Of a stretch of DNA of 64,000 bases, positions 32,819 to 41,797 are shown piece by piece. The position numbers and the translations under genes are program-made. Below the pieces are notes generated by a model. It saw nothing but the letters and a program-made list of their open reading frames with translations, was not told the origin of the DNA and made no database searches. Location: contig DOQR01000002.1 in NCBI GenBank assembly GCA_003514385.1, positions 1 to 64,000 of the forward strand. Reading direction: 5' to 3'. Position 1 is the first letter of the stretch, and each line of letters begins with the position of its first letter. The DNA is from Oscillospiraceae bacterium. Its GTDB lineage: Bacteria > Bacillota > Clostridia > Oscillospirales > Acutalibacteraceae.

Positions 32819-33994
32819 TCAAGCCTCCTTGTCTGCACAGACTTCTTTTATAACGCCGACTGCCTGTTCGAGCAGCTCCATGGGAATGTTGAGCGCCGGG
32901 AGCAGTCTGACCTTGTCTTTCGCTTTGATAACGAGAACGCCTTTCTTCATGCAGGTGTTTATGACCTCGGAGGCGTCCTTTTCGGTCTTTATGCCGATCA
33001 TCAGCCCGAGTCCCGAGACTTCTTTTATGCCCGGTGCGCCGCTGAGTTCCGAAAATATATATTCCGACCTCTTACGGACTCCGGCGAGAGTCTTTTCATC
33101 GAGCCTCGAAAGAATATTTATCGCGCCGGCGCAGCATATCGGGTTGCCGCCAAAAGTAGAACCGTGGGAGCCGGGGGTGAGAACATCCTTTGTCTTTTCG
33201 CTGAACAGCGTAGCGCCGAGCGGCAGACCGCCCGCGAGTCCCTTTGCGGTCGATACGATGTCGGGGAATATGCCGTAGTTCATGTAGCTGTAGAGCTTGC
33301 CGCTTCTGCCGTTGCCTGTCTGAACCTCGTCGCAGATGAGCAGAATGTCGCGCTCGCGGCAGATTCTTTCGAGCGATTGGAGATAGTCTTTGTCGAGCGG
33401 CATAACGCCGCCCTCGCCCTGAACGACTTCGAGCATGACTGCGGCGCAGCGATTCTCAAAGAGAACTTTTTCAATCTTCTCGATATCATTTGGCTCAACA
33501 TAGATAAATCCCTCAGTCAGCGGCAGGAAATCTTTGTGGAACACATCCTGACCCGTTGCGGCGAGGGTGGTTATCGTCCTGCCGTGGAAGCTGTTTTTCA
33601 GTGTAACTATGTTGTAGCAGTCCGCGCCGTGCTTCTCTGCGGCGTATTTTCTCGCCGCTTTTATTGCACATTCGTTGGCCTCCGCGCCGGAGTTCGAGAA
33701 GAAAACTTTTTTCATGCCCGTGCGGTCGCAGAGCATCTGCGCGAGCTTCACGCAAGGCTCTGTGTAGTAGAGGTTCGACATGTGCTGAATTTTGCCCGCC
33801 TGTTCGGTTATCGTCTTTATCCATTCGTCGTCGGCTATGCCGAAGGTGTTGACCGCTATGCCCGAGGACAGATCGGTGTATATCTTCCCCGCGTCGTCCC
33901 AGACCACGGAGCCCTTGCCGCCCTCGATGGTCAGCGGGAACCTCGCATAAGTTCCGGCTATGTATTCCTTGTCCTGCTGCTGTAATATATCCAT
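32819..33994 (-). CDS. argD: Acetylornithine aminotransferase
   Basis: A 391-residue class-III PLP transaminase converting N-acetylglutamate semialdehyde to N-acetylornithine. It shows [26 protein letters not shown], and [14 protein letters not shown]. The PLP-binding Lys lies in [15 protein letters not shown] and [13 protein letters not shown] follows. Length is normal. Its stop codon lies two bases before the argF ATG, so the two are probably translationally coupled. Confidence 0.95.
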   Translation of the reverse strand: MDILQQQDKEYIAGTYARFPLTIEGGKGSVVWDDAGKIYTDLSSGIAVNTFGIADDEWIKTITEQAGKIQHMSNLYYTEPCVKLAQMLCDRTGMKKVFFSNSGAEANECAIKAARKYAAEKHGADCYNIVTLKNSFHGRTITTLAATGQDVFHKDFLPLTEGFIYVEPNDIEKIEKVLFENRCAAVMLEVVQGEGGVMPLDKDYLQSLERICRERDILLICDEVQTGNGRSGKLYSYMNYGIFPDIVSTAKGLAGGLPLGATLFSEKTKDVLTPGSHGSTFGGNPICCAGAINILSRLDEKTLAGVRKRSEYIFSELSGAPGIKEVSGLGLMIGIKTEKDASEVINTCMKKGVLVIKAKDKVRLLPALNIPMELLEQAVGVIKEVCADKEA

Positions 33995-34006
33995 TATATC
34001 TCCTTT

Positions 34007-34861
34007 TTATGCCGTGAACATCGTGCCCATGCCTTCGTCTGTCAGCATTTCAATAAGTATCGAGTGCGGTATCCTGCCGTCAATAATGAAAACCCTGTGG
34101 ACTCCCCATTTTATCGCGTCGATGCAGCATTCGGATTTCGGAATCATGCCGCTGCCGATGATGCCGCTCTTTATGAGCGCGGGAACTTCATCCGCCTTTA
34201 TGACCGAGATGAGCGTGTCCGGGTCGTCCTTGTCCTGAAGAATGCCGCTGATATCCGTCATGGATATAAGGCTCTCCGCGTTGAGCGCGCCGGCTATCTT
34301 CGCCGCGGCGGTGTCTGCATTTATGTTATATACATTGCCCTCGCTGTCGCAGCCGACGGTCGAAACGATCGGGATATATCCCTTGTCGATAACGTCGAGT
34401 ATCGGCTGAATATTTACATTTGTTATCTCGCCGACGAAGCCGAGCTTCTCGTCTTTTATCTTCGCTTCAATCATGTGGCCGTCTATTCCGGAGAGTCCCA
34501 TCGCCTTGCCGCCTTTGTTTTCAACGAGGTTGACGAGGCTTTTGTTGACCTTTCCGGCGAGCACCATCTGCACTATATCGGCGGTCTCCTTGTCCGTGAC
34601 GCGCAGACCGTTGACGAATTCACTTTTCTTGCCGGTCTTTTGGAGCATATCCGTTATCTCCGGACCGCCGCCGTGAACCAGAACGACTTTTATGCCGATA
34701 AGCCAGAGCAGAACGATGTCGCGCATGACGGAATCTTTTAGCTTTTCGCTCGTCATCGCGTTGCCGCCGTATTTGACGACAACTATCTTGCCTGCGTAAT
34801 CCTGTATATACGGCAGCGCGTGGACAAGAACCCTTGCGCGCTCCGCGTTTGAAATGTTCAT
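34007..34861 (-). CDS. argB: Acetylglutamate kinase
   Basis: A 284-residue amino-acid-kinase-fold enzyme phosphorylating N-acetylglutamate. VVKYGGNAM and VLVHGGGPEI near the N-terminus, GLSGIDGHMI in the middle and NINADTAAAKIAGAL near residue 190 are the family motifs. The N-terminus lacks the long extra helix seen in hexameric arginine-inhibited forms only in part, so feedback inhibition by arginine cannot be settled by eye. Between argJ and argD in the operon. Confidence 0.95.
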   Translation of the reverse strand: MNISNAERARVLVHALPYIQDYAGKIVVVKYGGNAMTSEKLKDSVMRDIVLLWLIGIKVVLVHGGGPEITDMLQKTGKKSEFVNGLRVTDKETADIVQMVLAGKVNKSLVNLVENKGGKAMGLSGIDGHMIEAKIKDEKLGFVGEITNVNIQPILDVIDKGYIPIVSTVGCDSEGNVYNINADTAAAKIAGALNAESLISMTDISGILQDKDDPDTLISVIKADEVPALIKSGIIGSGMIPKSECCIDAIKWGVHRVFIIDGRIPHSILIEMLTDEGMGTMFTA

Positions 34862-34884
34862 ATCTTTCCCTCCGTTTTTCGCAA

Positions 34885-36096
34885 TCAGGTGCGGTAGTCT
34901 CCGTTTATCTTGACATAGTCATATGTCAGGTCGCAGCCCCACGCCGTTGAAGACGCGTCGCCGCTCTTTAAATCAACAAGAATATCTATCTCATTTTCGG
35001 AGAGTATCTCTTTTGCCTTTTCCTCCGAAAAATCAACTCCCGCGCCGTTTTCGCAGACGAGGATCGAGCCTTTATCTGACTTGAACCAAACATCGATTTT
35101 GTTGACGTCAACATCTGCGCCACTGTAGCCGATGGCGCAGAGAACCCTGCCCCAGTTGGCGTCCGAGCCGAACATGGCGGCTTTCGTCAGCGACGAGCAG
35201 ACAACGCTCTTTGCAACAGTCTTGGCTGTTTCTTTATCTTTTGCGCCGCTGACCTTGCATTCGAGCAGCTTCGTCGCGCCCTCGCCGTCGGCGGCAATCC
35301 TGCGGCAGAGCCACACGGTTATGGTATTGAGGGCTTTCATGAATTCATTGAAGTCATCGCCCTCTTTGCTGATCTCTTTGTTCCCGGCGAGCCCGTTTGC
35401 GAGCACTGTCACCATGTCGTTCGTCGAAGTGTCGCCGTCGATGCTTATCATATTGAAAGTCTCCGCGATGTCCGAAGACAGAGCTTTTTGGAGCATCTCA
35501 CTGCTTATCGCGCAGTCGGTGGTTATGAAAACGAGCATCGTCGCCATGTTGGGATGAATCATGCCCGAGCCCTTTGCGATACCGCCCATTTTGCATTCAA
35601 CTCCGCCTATTTCGAAGCTGACGGCAATCTCCTTCGGAATCGTGTCGGTCGTCATTATCGCCTCTGCCGCCTGATCTGAGTGGTCGCCGAGTCCTGCTTT
35701 CAGAGCGGGTATGCCTGAGGCTATCGGAGTGATGTTCAGCGGCTGGCCGATAACGCCTGTCGAAGCGACAACGATGTCGGCGGGCTTTATTCCGAGCACG
35801 GACGCGAGCAGGTCGCTCGTGCGCTCGGCTATCTCAACACCGTTCGCGTTGCAGGTGTTCGCGTTTCCGCTGTTGCATATGACCGCCTGCGCCTTGCCGT
35901 CTGCGATATGATTTTTCGTGACGATCAGCGGCGCGCCCTTGACGAGGTTAGTTGTATAGACAGCCGCCGCGTTGGCGACTTTTTCGCTGTATATGAGCGC
36001 GAGATCGCGCTTCGTCCTATTCTTGCGTATGCCGCAGTGAACGCCGGAAGCCTTGAATCCCTTTGCGGCGCAGACGCCGCCCGATATTATTTTCAT
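34885..36096 (-). CDS. argJ: Bifunctional glutamate N-acetyltransferase / amino-acid acetyltransferase
   Basis: A 403-residue ArgJ that recycles the acetyl group from N-acetylornithine to glutamate. The autocleavage site is the Ala-Thr in GMIHPNMATMLVFITTD, with Thr as the new N-terminal nucleophile of the beta chain. Other blocks are NSGNANTCNG-like (CNSGNANTCNAN) and SANWGRV-like (GSDANWGRVLCAIGYSG). Because ArgJ makes the pathway cyclic, argE is not required. Gene order and short spacers place it in argCJBDF. Confidence 0.95.
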   Translation of the reverse strand: MKIISGGVCAAKGFKASGVHCGIRKNRTKRDLALIYSEKVANAAAVYTTNLVKGAPLIVTKNHIADGKAQAVICNSGNANTCNANGVEIAERTSDLLASVLGIKPADIVVASTGVIGQPLNITPIASGIPALKAGLGDHSDQAAEAIMTTDTIPKEIAVSFEIGGVECKMGGIAKGSGMIHPNMATMLVFITTDCAISSEMLQKALSSDIAETFNMISIDGDTSTNDMVTVLANGLAGNKEISKEGDDFNEFMKALNTITVWLCRRIAADGEGATKLLECKVSGAKDKETAKTVAKSVVCSSLTKAAMFGSDANWGRVLCAIGYSGADVDVNKIDVWFKSDKGSILVCENGAGVDFSEEKAKEILSENEIDILVDLKSGDASSTAWGCDLTYDYVKINGDYRT

Positions 36097-36110
36097 TTTA
36101 TTTTACCTCC

Positions 36111-37034
36111 TCAGATATCAAGTCCGAAAGCCTTGTCCTTGCCCATGACAAGGTTCAGATTTTCGAGCGCGGCGCCCGATGCGCCTTTGCCGAGATTGTC
36201 GTATACGGCGGTCAGCAGTATTCGCTCATCGTTGCCGTAGACCGATATTTTCATGCCGTCCGTGCCCGAGAGCGCGCCCGCGCACAGAAAGCCGTCGTTG
36301 TCCGATTTGTCGCAGAATGTCACGACGGGACCCTGATATTTCGCTCTGTAGATGTCGGCGATTTCGCTTGAAGAACAGCTTATCTGCTCCGCGAACAGCG
36401 GCACGGTGACCTGCATTCCGCTGTAAAAATCATCGACCACGGGGCAGAATATCGGGGCGTTTTCAATGCCGGTTATGCCTTTCATCTCTTTTAGGTGCTT
36501 GTGCTGCTGAGTCAGCCCGTACTGTCTGGGGGCAAAGAGCAGGGGAGATTTATCCTCGCTCTCGTATTCGGCAATCATCTTCTTGCCGCCGCCACTGTAG
36601 CCGGTCAGAGAATAGCAACTGAGCAGTGCATCATTTCCGAGCACGCCCGCCTCAACAAGCGGATAGACCAGCGCGATAAATCCGCCGGCGTGGCATCCGG
36701 GGACGGCGATGCGTTTGGAGTTCTTTATCTTATCTTCAAATTCTGCTGACAGCTCCGGGAAGCCGTAAGCCCAGCCCTCGCTCGTGCGGTGCGCCGTCGA
36801 GGTATCTATAATAACAGTGTCCGGATTTTCAACCAGTTCGACCGCCTCAACTGCGGCGGCGTCCGGCAGGCAAAGAAAAGCGACCTGTGCGCTGTTCAGC
36901 GCCTGCTTGCGGCTCTCGGTATCTTTTCTCTGCTCCTCGCTGAGCGTTATCAGCTCAACGTCGCTTCGCTTCATCAGTCTGTCTTTTATTCTCAGCCCGG
37001 TCGTGCCGGCGCTGCCGTCGATAAATATTTTCAT
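36111..37034 (-). CDS. argC: N-acetyl-gamma-glutamyl-phosphate reductase
   Basis: A 307-residue NADPH-dependent reductase, of the shorter (type 2) ArgC form. KIFIDGSAGTTGLRI is the nucleotide-binding start, PGCHAGGF holds the catalytic Cys, and SGYSGGGKKMI and a His-containing stretch (QQHKHLKEM) follow. First gene of the operon, read from the promoter and two ARG boxes upstream. Confidence 0.94.
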   Translation of the reverse strand: MKIFIDGSAGTTGLRIKDRLMKRSDVELITLSEEQRKDTESRKQALNSAQVAFLCLPDAAAVEAVELVENPDTVIIDTSTAHRTSEGWAYGFPELSAEFEDKIKNSKRIAVPGCHAGGFIALVYPLVEAGVLGNDALLSCYSLTGYSGGGKKMIAEYESEDKSPLLFAPRQYGLTQQHKHLKEMKGITGIENAPIFCPVVDDFYSGMQVTVPLFAEQISCSSSEIADIYRAKYQGPVVTFCDKSDNDGFLCAGALSGTDGMKISVYGNDERILLTAVYDNLGKGASGAALENLNLVMGKDKAFGLDI

Positions 37035-37101
37035 GGTGTCTCCCGCTTAATGCGCTTTCGGCGAACACGGCGTTTATAAAAACGATCCAATATTCGCCGA
37101 C

Positions 37102-37119
37102 GGTGCAAAATTATTCAAC
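37102..37119 (-). promoter_or_regulatory. ARG box 2 (weaker)
   Basis: Minus strand GTTGAATAATTTTGCACC. It matches the ArgR consensus TNTGNATWWWWATNCANA at all but three defined positions. It lies just downstream of the -10 box. Confidence 0.55.
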
Positions 37120-37131
37120 TATTTGACTAAT

Positions 37132-37160
37132 AATATACTACTATATGCATAAATATTCAA
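37132..37160 (-). promoter_or_regulatory. Promoter of argCJBDF
   Basis: Minus strand TTGAAT, 17 bases, TATATT, about 97 bases before the argC start; overlapped by ARG box 1. Confidence 0.75.
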
Positions 37161-37161
37161 G
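37144..37161 (-). promoter_or_regulatory. ARG box 1 over the -35 element
   Basis: Minus strand CTTGAATATTTATGCATA matches TNTGNATWWWWATNCANA at all defined positions but the first. ArgR bound here with arginine would block the promoter. Its start is 42 bases, four helical turns, from ARG box 2. Confidence 0.7.
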
Positions 37162-37295
37162 TGTTTCAGCAAAATAAATTCAATTTTGTCAATCTGTACC
37201 ATACCTTCGTCCGTTGGCAAACAGCTTTGTAAAAATTGACAAGAGAATGGGAGAGAGGGTGAATAAATGTATATCGGTTGTTCAGATACAATTAA

Positions 37296-37331
37296 AAACA
37301 GGATATCTCCTTGTCGGAGATATCCTGTTTA
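37296..37331 (-). terminator. Terminator of the amino-acid ABC importer operon
   Basis: A perfect 15-base-pair stem, AAACAGGATATCTCC / GGAGATATCCTGTTT, with a five-base loop, followed on the minus strand by TTAATTG. The 37.16-37.29 kb sequence shows nothing else. Confidence 0.88.
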
Positions 37332-37334
37332 ATT

Positions 37335-38075
37335 TTATTTCGCAAGGAATCTTGAAAGGAACTCCTGCGTCTTTGGATCCTGCGGATTCTCGAAGATGTC
37401 CTTCGGACTGCCCTGCTCGCAGATGAGTCCGTCCGCCATGAATACGACATTCGTTGAAACGTCGCGCGCAAACGCCATTTCGTGGGTGACGACTATCATC
37501 GTCAGGCCCTCTTTGGCGAGGTTGCGCATGACTTCGAGCACTTCGCCGACCATCTGGGGGTCGAGTGCGCTCGTCGGCTCGTCGAACAGCAGAACTTCGG
37601 GCTCCATCGCAAGCGCGCGGGCTATTGCGACGCGCTGCTTCTGACCGCCGGAGAGCTGGGAGGGCTTGGCGTTGATGTAGGGCGCCATGCCGACCTTTTC
37701 AAGATAATGCAGTGCGGAAGCCTTGGCTTCGGCTCTGGACTTCTTGAGAACCTTCGTCTGACCGATCATGCAGTTCTTGAGAGCGGTCATGTTGTTGAAA
37801 AGATTGAACGACTGGAACACCATGCCGACGTGCGAACGGTATGCGCTCGCGCCGCCTTTTATATTGTCGATGTTCGTGCCGTGATAGAGTATCTCGCCGG
37901 AGGTCGGAGTCTCAAGGAGGTTTATGCAGCGGAGCAAAGTTGATTTGCCCGAGCCGGACGCGCCGATGATGCTCGTGACATCGCCGGGATTGACCGAAAA
38001 GTCAATGTCGCGCAGAACTTCGTGGCTGCCGAAGTTCTTTGAAAGATGATTTATCTGTAAAATAGGCTCTGACAT
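37335..38075 (-). CDS. Amino-acid ABC importer ATPase, probably lysine
   Basis: A 246-residue ATPase of the polar-amino-acid type (GlnQ-like). Walker A is GASGSGKST near residues 38-46, the signature LSGGQKQR and Walker [14 protein letters not shown] follow, and the His switch is [12 protein letters not shown]. It overlaps the permease gene by one base and is the last of three genes. A lysine riboswitch at the head of the operon makes lysine the likely substrate. Confidence 0.9.
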   Translation of the reverse strand: MSEPILQINHLSKNFGSHEVLRDIDFSVNPGDVTSIIGASGSGKSTLLRCINLLETPTSGEILYHGTNIDNIKGGASAYRSHVGMVFQSFNLFNNMTALKNCMIGQTKVLKKSRAEAKASALHYLEKVGMAPYINAKPSQLSGGQKQRVAIARALAMEPEVLLFDEPTSALDPQMVGEVLEVMRNLAKEGLTMIVVTHEMAFARDVSTNVVFMADGLICEQGSPKDIFENPQDPKTQEFLSRFLAK

Positions 38076-38881
38076 TATCTTCCCTCCTTCTTTGACTTCT
38101 TGACATATGAGTACATTCCGCTGGTGTGGGCGAGAGTGTCGGTGGTCGAGAGATCGAAGTTCTCCGGACCGTCAAGCTTCTTCTCCCACAGTCTGAGTAT
38201 AAGCGAGCAGATGACCGTCATTATCAGATAGATAGTCAGCGTTATAACTGCCGACGGGAAGTAGACATACTTTGCGCCGACGATAGCCTTGTGAGCCGCG
38301 AAGAGCTCGGCGTAGCCGATAACGAACATGACGGAAGTATCCTTGATGTTGATTATGAGGTTATTGCCTATCTGCGGGATGATATTGCGTATGGTCTGCG
38401 GAAGAATGACATAGAGCATGGTCTTGAAGTGGTTCATGCCTATGGACATTGCACCCTCCGTCTGACCGACGTCTATCGACATTATACCGCCGCGGACGGT
38501 CTCTGCCATATATGCTCCGGTGTTGATGGAGACAACGAGATATGCCGCGAAAGTCGGTTCAAGGTTTATCGCACCGTTCGAGAAGTAGGGCAGGGCGTAG
38601 AAGATGAATATCGCCTGGATTATCATCGGCGTGCCTCTGAAAACTTCGACGTAGATACGCACTATAGCCTTGACTATGCCGAGGATGACCCGCTTTACGA
38701 TATTGTCTTTTTTGCCGCACGGAATAGTCTGGATTATTCCGCAGATAAGGCCGATGAGGCAGCCTATGATTGTCGCTATAACAGCGAGCTCTATTGTCTT
38801 GAGCGCACCGGTCAGATACTGCATTGAGCTATCGCTCCAGCACTGGACTATGTCGCTCCACAGCTCGGCAAGCTTGTTCAT
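38075..38881 (-). CDS. Amino-acid ABC importer permease, probably lysine
   Basis: A 268-residue His/Glu/Gln/Arg/opine-family permease with about five helices. The ATPase-contact loop is around [20 protein letters not shown], the EAA-type motif. The family helix [19 protein letters not shown] opens the membrane domain, and [14 protein letters not shown] is another typical block. Its C-terminus is long and basic. It lies 31 bases after the binding-protein gene. Confidence 0.9.
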   Translation of the reverse strand: MNKLAELWSDIVQCWSDSSMQYLTGALKTIELAVIATIIGCLIGLICGIIQTIPCGKKDNIVKRVILGIVKAIVRIYVEVFRGTPMIIQAIFIFYALPYFSNGAINLEPTFAAYLVVSINTGAYMAETVRGGIMSIDVGQTEGAMSIGMNHFKTMLYVILPQTIRNIIPQIGNNLIINIKDTSVMFVIGYAELFAAHKAIVGAKYVYFPSAVITLTIYLIMTVICSLILRLWEKKLDGPENFDLSTTDTLAHTSGMYSYVKKSKKEGR

Positions 38882-38912
38882 ATCTTGTTATCTCCGTTCT
38901 GATTATTGTTGA

Positions 38913-39764
38913 TTACTTTGAAAGGGGCTGAATCTTGGTAGCCTCGTTCATGATCTTGTTGAAGTCGTCGGCGGTCATGCCTGCAAGGGCGGAGTTGATC
39001 TTGTCCTTGAGCTCGGTGTTGCCCTTCTTGACAGAGATGCCGATGTTGATGTCGCCCTCGTCAACCTTGAAAGCATTTTCGGGGAGGTCGAGGATCTTCA
39101 GATCGCTGTAAGCGATGAGCGCGCCCTGAGCGGTGGGCATATCGGTGCAGATGAAGTCGACAGCGCCGGTCTCAAGAGCCATGAGCATCGAGGGAGCGGT
39201 CTCCTGTGCGGTCTGGATAAGAGCACCGTTTATCTGCGGAAGGCAGGTGGTATACCAAATGGTTCCGAGCTGGGAGGTGCACTTTGCACCTGCGAGGTCA
39301 GCAAGGGAGGTAGCGTTTGCATACTTGCTGTTCTGCTTTGTCATGCAGACGATGCTCGCATAGAGGTAGGGACCTGCGAAATCGACCTGCTGCATACGCT
39401 CTTCGGTCATCGACTGACCTGCGATAACGGCGTCAACCTTGCCGGTCTGGACTGCGGGAACAAGTGAATCCCAGTCAAGGCGGACAACTTCAAGCTTCCA
39501 GCCATTTGCTTCGCATATCTTCTTAGCCATCATGATATCGTATCCGTTGGCGTAGTCGCTGGAATCCTTTATCGGGACAGCGCCGTTGGAATCATCGCTC
39601 TGAGTCCAGTTGTAGGGAGCGTATGCGCACTCCATGGCAACGGTCAGAACGCCGTCTTCAACGCCGGTCTTGGCACTTTCGGTTTTCGTGCCGCAGCCTG
39701 CAAATAATACTGCGCACATGGCGATAGCCAGAATGGCGGCCACAATTCTCTTCGTTCTGTTCAT
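38913..39764 (-). CDS. Amino-acid ABC importer solute-binding lipoprotein, probably lysine
   Basis: A 283-residue lipoprotein of solute-binding family 3. The signal is MNRTKRIVAAILAIAMCAV ending in the lipobox LFAGC. The mature protein has the family blocks LTVAMECAYAPYNW, NGYDIMMAKKICEANG, VDAVIAGQSMTEER and VDFICTDMP. The start is the ATG eight bases after AGGAG; another ATG three codons earlier directly abuts that site. It is the first gene behind the riboswitch and should capture the amino acid outside the membrane. Confidence 0.9.
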   Translation of the reverse strand: MNRTKRIVAAILAIAMCAVLFAGCGTKTESAKTGVEDGVLTVAMECAYAPYNWTQSDDSNGAVPIKDSSDYANGYDIMMAKKICEANGWKLEVVRLDWDSLVPAVQTGKVDAVIAGQSMTEERMQQVDFAGPYLYASIVCMTKQNSKYANATSLADLAGAKCTSQLGTIWYTTCLPQINGALIQTAQETAPSMLMALETGAVDFICTDMPTAQGALIAYSDLKILDLPENAFKVDEGDINIGISVKKGNTELKDKINSALAGMTADDFNKIMNEATKIQPLSK

Positions 39765-39780
39765 TAGTACCATCTCCTGG

Positions 39781-40020
39781 AAAAAATTAAATAAGCCTGC
39801 GACCCGAAGAGGTATCACAGGCTTTGTATATGCTGCTATATGTGCAGAAAAACCGATGATAGCGCTCCACATAAGTCATGTGACAGTCCGTCGCCTGTTC
39901 GGCGAGGGCCCAGCGTTACAGCGGCGGCAACCGCGGTATCACTTCGGCGAACTTGCCTTTCTCCAGCTGCCGCTTGCCGGCGTTGCTGCTGGATACTCTT
40001 CTCGTTCGCATCCTCTATCA
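39781..40020 (-). promoter_or_regulatory. Lysine riboswitch (L box) with terminator
   Basis: On the minus strand the leader has the conserved blocks in order: GATAGAGGATGCGA, AAGAGTATCC, GGAGAAAGGCA, CGCCGAAGTGATA, GCTGGGCC, GACGGACTGTCACA and GTGGAGCGCTATCA, with closing stem P1 TGATAG / CTATCA (aptamer 39857-40020). Then comes a terminator, AAGCCTGTGA / TCGCAGGCTT plus ATTTAATTTTTT. Lysine binding should stop transcription before the importer genes. Confidence 0.95.
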
Positions 40021-40042
40021 AGTGCTGTCTTAAATTGTCTGT

Positions 40043-40071
40043 ATTATAGCATTGCATTTTCGACGTGTCAA
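40043..40071 (-). promoter_or_regulatory. Consensus promoter of the lysine-riboswitch operon
   Basis: Minus strand TTGACA, 17 bases, TATAAT: both hexamers are perfect. Transcription would start just before the aptamer. Confidence 0.92.
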
Positions 40072-40171
40072 CAGTTTAACGGGCGTTTTCGGTAAAAACG
40101 TCGGATTTAACAGCCTTTTGCGCCGTAACTTTTCATTTATTGGTGATTGTGCAAGTAAATTTGCCTAAATT

Positions 40172-40205
40172 CAAAGGCAGGGAACGGTTTTCACCGCGCC
40201 CTGCC
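40172..40205 (-). terminator. Terminator of guaB
   Basis: GGCAGGG / CCCTGCC outer stem with an inner CGGT-GAAA-ACCG hairpin, then TTTGAATTT on the minus strand. Confidence 0.75.
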
Positions 40206-40219
40206 GTAAAGAATCAGGC

Positions 40220-41728
40220 TTATTTTTTCAGATCGGAGTATGTCTCTTTCTGCACGACGTCGTGCGCGCCGCCCTCAACAATACTCGTTGCGGAGACAAG
40301 GGTCAGCTTCGCTTTCTGCTGCAGCTCGGGGATGGTGAGCGCGCCGCAGTTGCACATAGTGGACTTTACCTTGCTCAGCGAGAGCGTGACATTGTCCTTG
40401 AGGCTGCCGGCGTAGGGGACATAGGAGTCAACGCCCTCCTCGAACGACAGCTTCTTGTCGCCGCCGAGGTCGTAGCGCTGCCAGTTCCTTGCGCGGTTGG
40501 AGCCCTCGCCCCAGTACTCTTTGTAGTAAGTGCCCTTGAGTGAAATCTTGTTTGTCGGGCTCTCGTCAAAGCGCGCGAAGTAGCGGCCAAGCATCAGGAA
40601 GTCCGCGCCCATTGCAAGCGCGAGGGTCATGTGGTGGTCGTAGACGATGCCGCCGTCGGAGCAGACGGGGATATATACGCCCGTTCTCTCGAAATATTCG
40701 TCTCTCGCCTTGCAGACGTCTATGAGCGCGGAGGCCTGGCCTCTGCCGATGCCCTTTGTCTCGCGGGTAATGCATATTGAGCCGCCGCCGATGCCGACCT
40801 TTATGAAGTCCGCACCCGCCTCGGCGAGGAAGAGGAAGCCCTCTCTGTCAACTACGTTGCCCGCGCCGATTTTGACGCTGTCGCCGTAGTGCTCTCTGAC
40901 CCATGCGAGGGTGCGCGACTGCCACTCCGAGAAGCCCTCGGAGGAGTCGATGCAGAGCACGTCTGCGCCCGCCTCGACAAGTGCGGGAATACGCTCGGCG
41001 TAGTCTCTTGTGTTTATACCTGCGCCGACGACATAGCGCTTGTCGGCGTCGAGAAGCTCGTTCGGGTTGTCCTTATGGGCGTCGTAGTCCTTGCGGAAAA
41101 CAAAATATCTGAGATTGCCCTCGGAATCGACTATGGGCAGGGAGTTGAGCTTGTTGTCCCAGATTATATCATTGGCTTCCTTGAGCGTGGTGGTGTCCGG
41201 AGCGGTGACGAGCTTTTCGAGGGGAGTCATGAAAGACGAAACTTTCTCGTCTCCGGTCATGCGGCTGACGCGGTAATCTCTGCTCGTGACTATGCCGACA
41301 AGCCTGCCGTTTGCCGAGCCGTCCTCGGTCACGGCGATAGTGGAATGGCCGTTTCTCTCCTTGAGCGCGATAACGTCGTTGAGAGTGGCGTCGGGAGTGA
41401 TGTTCGAGTCACTGATGACGAAGCCGGCCTTGAAATTCTTTGCCCTTGCGACCATGGCCGCCTCGTCCTCGATGCTCTGAGAGCCGAAGATGAACGATAC
41501 GCCGCCTTCTTTTGCGAGCGCAACGGCGAGTCTCTCGCCGGAGACGGACTGCATAATGGCGGAAGTCAGCGGAATGTTGAGCGAAATCGCGGGCTCCTCG
41601 CCCTTTTTGTACTTGACAAGGGGCGTCTTGAGCGACACATTCGCGGGCACGCACTCGCTCGACGAATAGCCGGGGACGAGCAGATACTCATTAAAGGTAT
41701 GCGATACTTCGTTGAAATAATAAGCCAT
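40220..41728 (-). CDS. guaB: IMP dehydrogenase
   Basis: A 502-residue enzyme oxidising IMP to XMP with NAD, the first step to GMP. Residues about 95-220 hold two CBS domains ([33 protein letters not shown]). The catalytic Cys lies in [12 protein letters not shown], and [20 protein letters not shown] contacts the phosphate. It is somewhat longer than usual (about 485). It follows the purine operon on the same strand, separated by a terminator, and may have its own weak promoter or depend on read-through. Confidence 0.93.
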   Translation of the reverse strand: MAYYFNEVSHTFNEYLLVPGYSSSECVPANVSLKTPLVKYKKGEEPAISLNIPLTSAIMQSVSGERLAVALAKEGGVSFIFGSQSIEDEAAMVARAKNFKAGFVISDSNITPDATLNDVIALKERNGHSTIAVTEDGSANGRLVGIVTSRDYRVSRMTGDEKVSSFMTPLEKLVTAPDTTTLKEANDIIWDNKLNSLPIVDSEGNLRYFVFRKDYDAHKDNPNELLDADKRYVVGAGINTRDYAERIPALVEAGADVLCIDSSEGFSEWQSRTLAWVREHYGDSVKIGAGNVVDREGFLFLAEAGADFIKVGIGGGSICITRETKGIGRGQASALIDVCKARDEYFERTGVYIPVCSDGGIVYDHHMTLALAMGADFLMLGRYFARFDESPTNKISLKGTYYKEYWGEGSNRARNWQRYDLGGDKKLSFEEGVDSYVPYAGSLKDNVTLSLSKVKSTMCNCGALTIPELQQKAKLTLVSATSIVEGGAHDVVQKETYSDLKK

Positions 41729-41750
41729 TTTATTACCTCCGATATTTATA

Positions 41751-41790
41751 GAAACTCCGCTCGGCAGAAGAAATATTCTCCGAGCGGAAT
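41751..41790 (-). terminator. Terminator after fhs
   Basis: TCCGCTCGG / CCGAGCGGA stem with a long loop and a short T-rich tail. It separates the purine operon from guaB. Confidence 0.65.
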
Positions 41791-41797
41791 TATTATC

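Noticed and set aside
39836..40057. Short open frames on both strands upstream of the lysine importer
   Set aside because: They lie inside the lysine riboswitch aptamer, whose conserved blocks explain the sequence.
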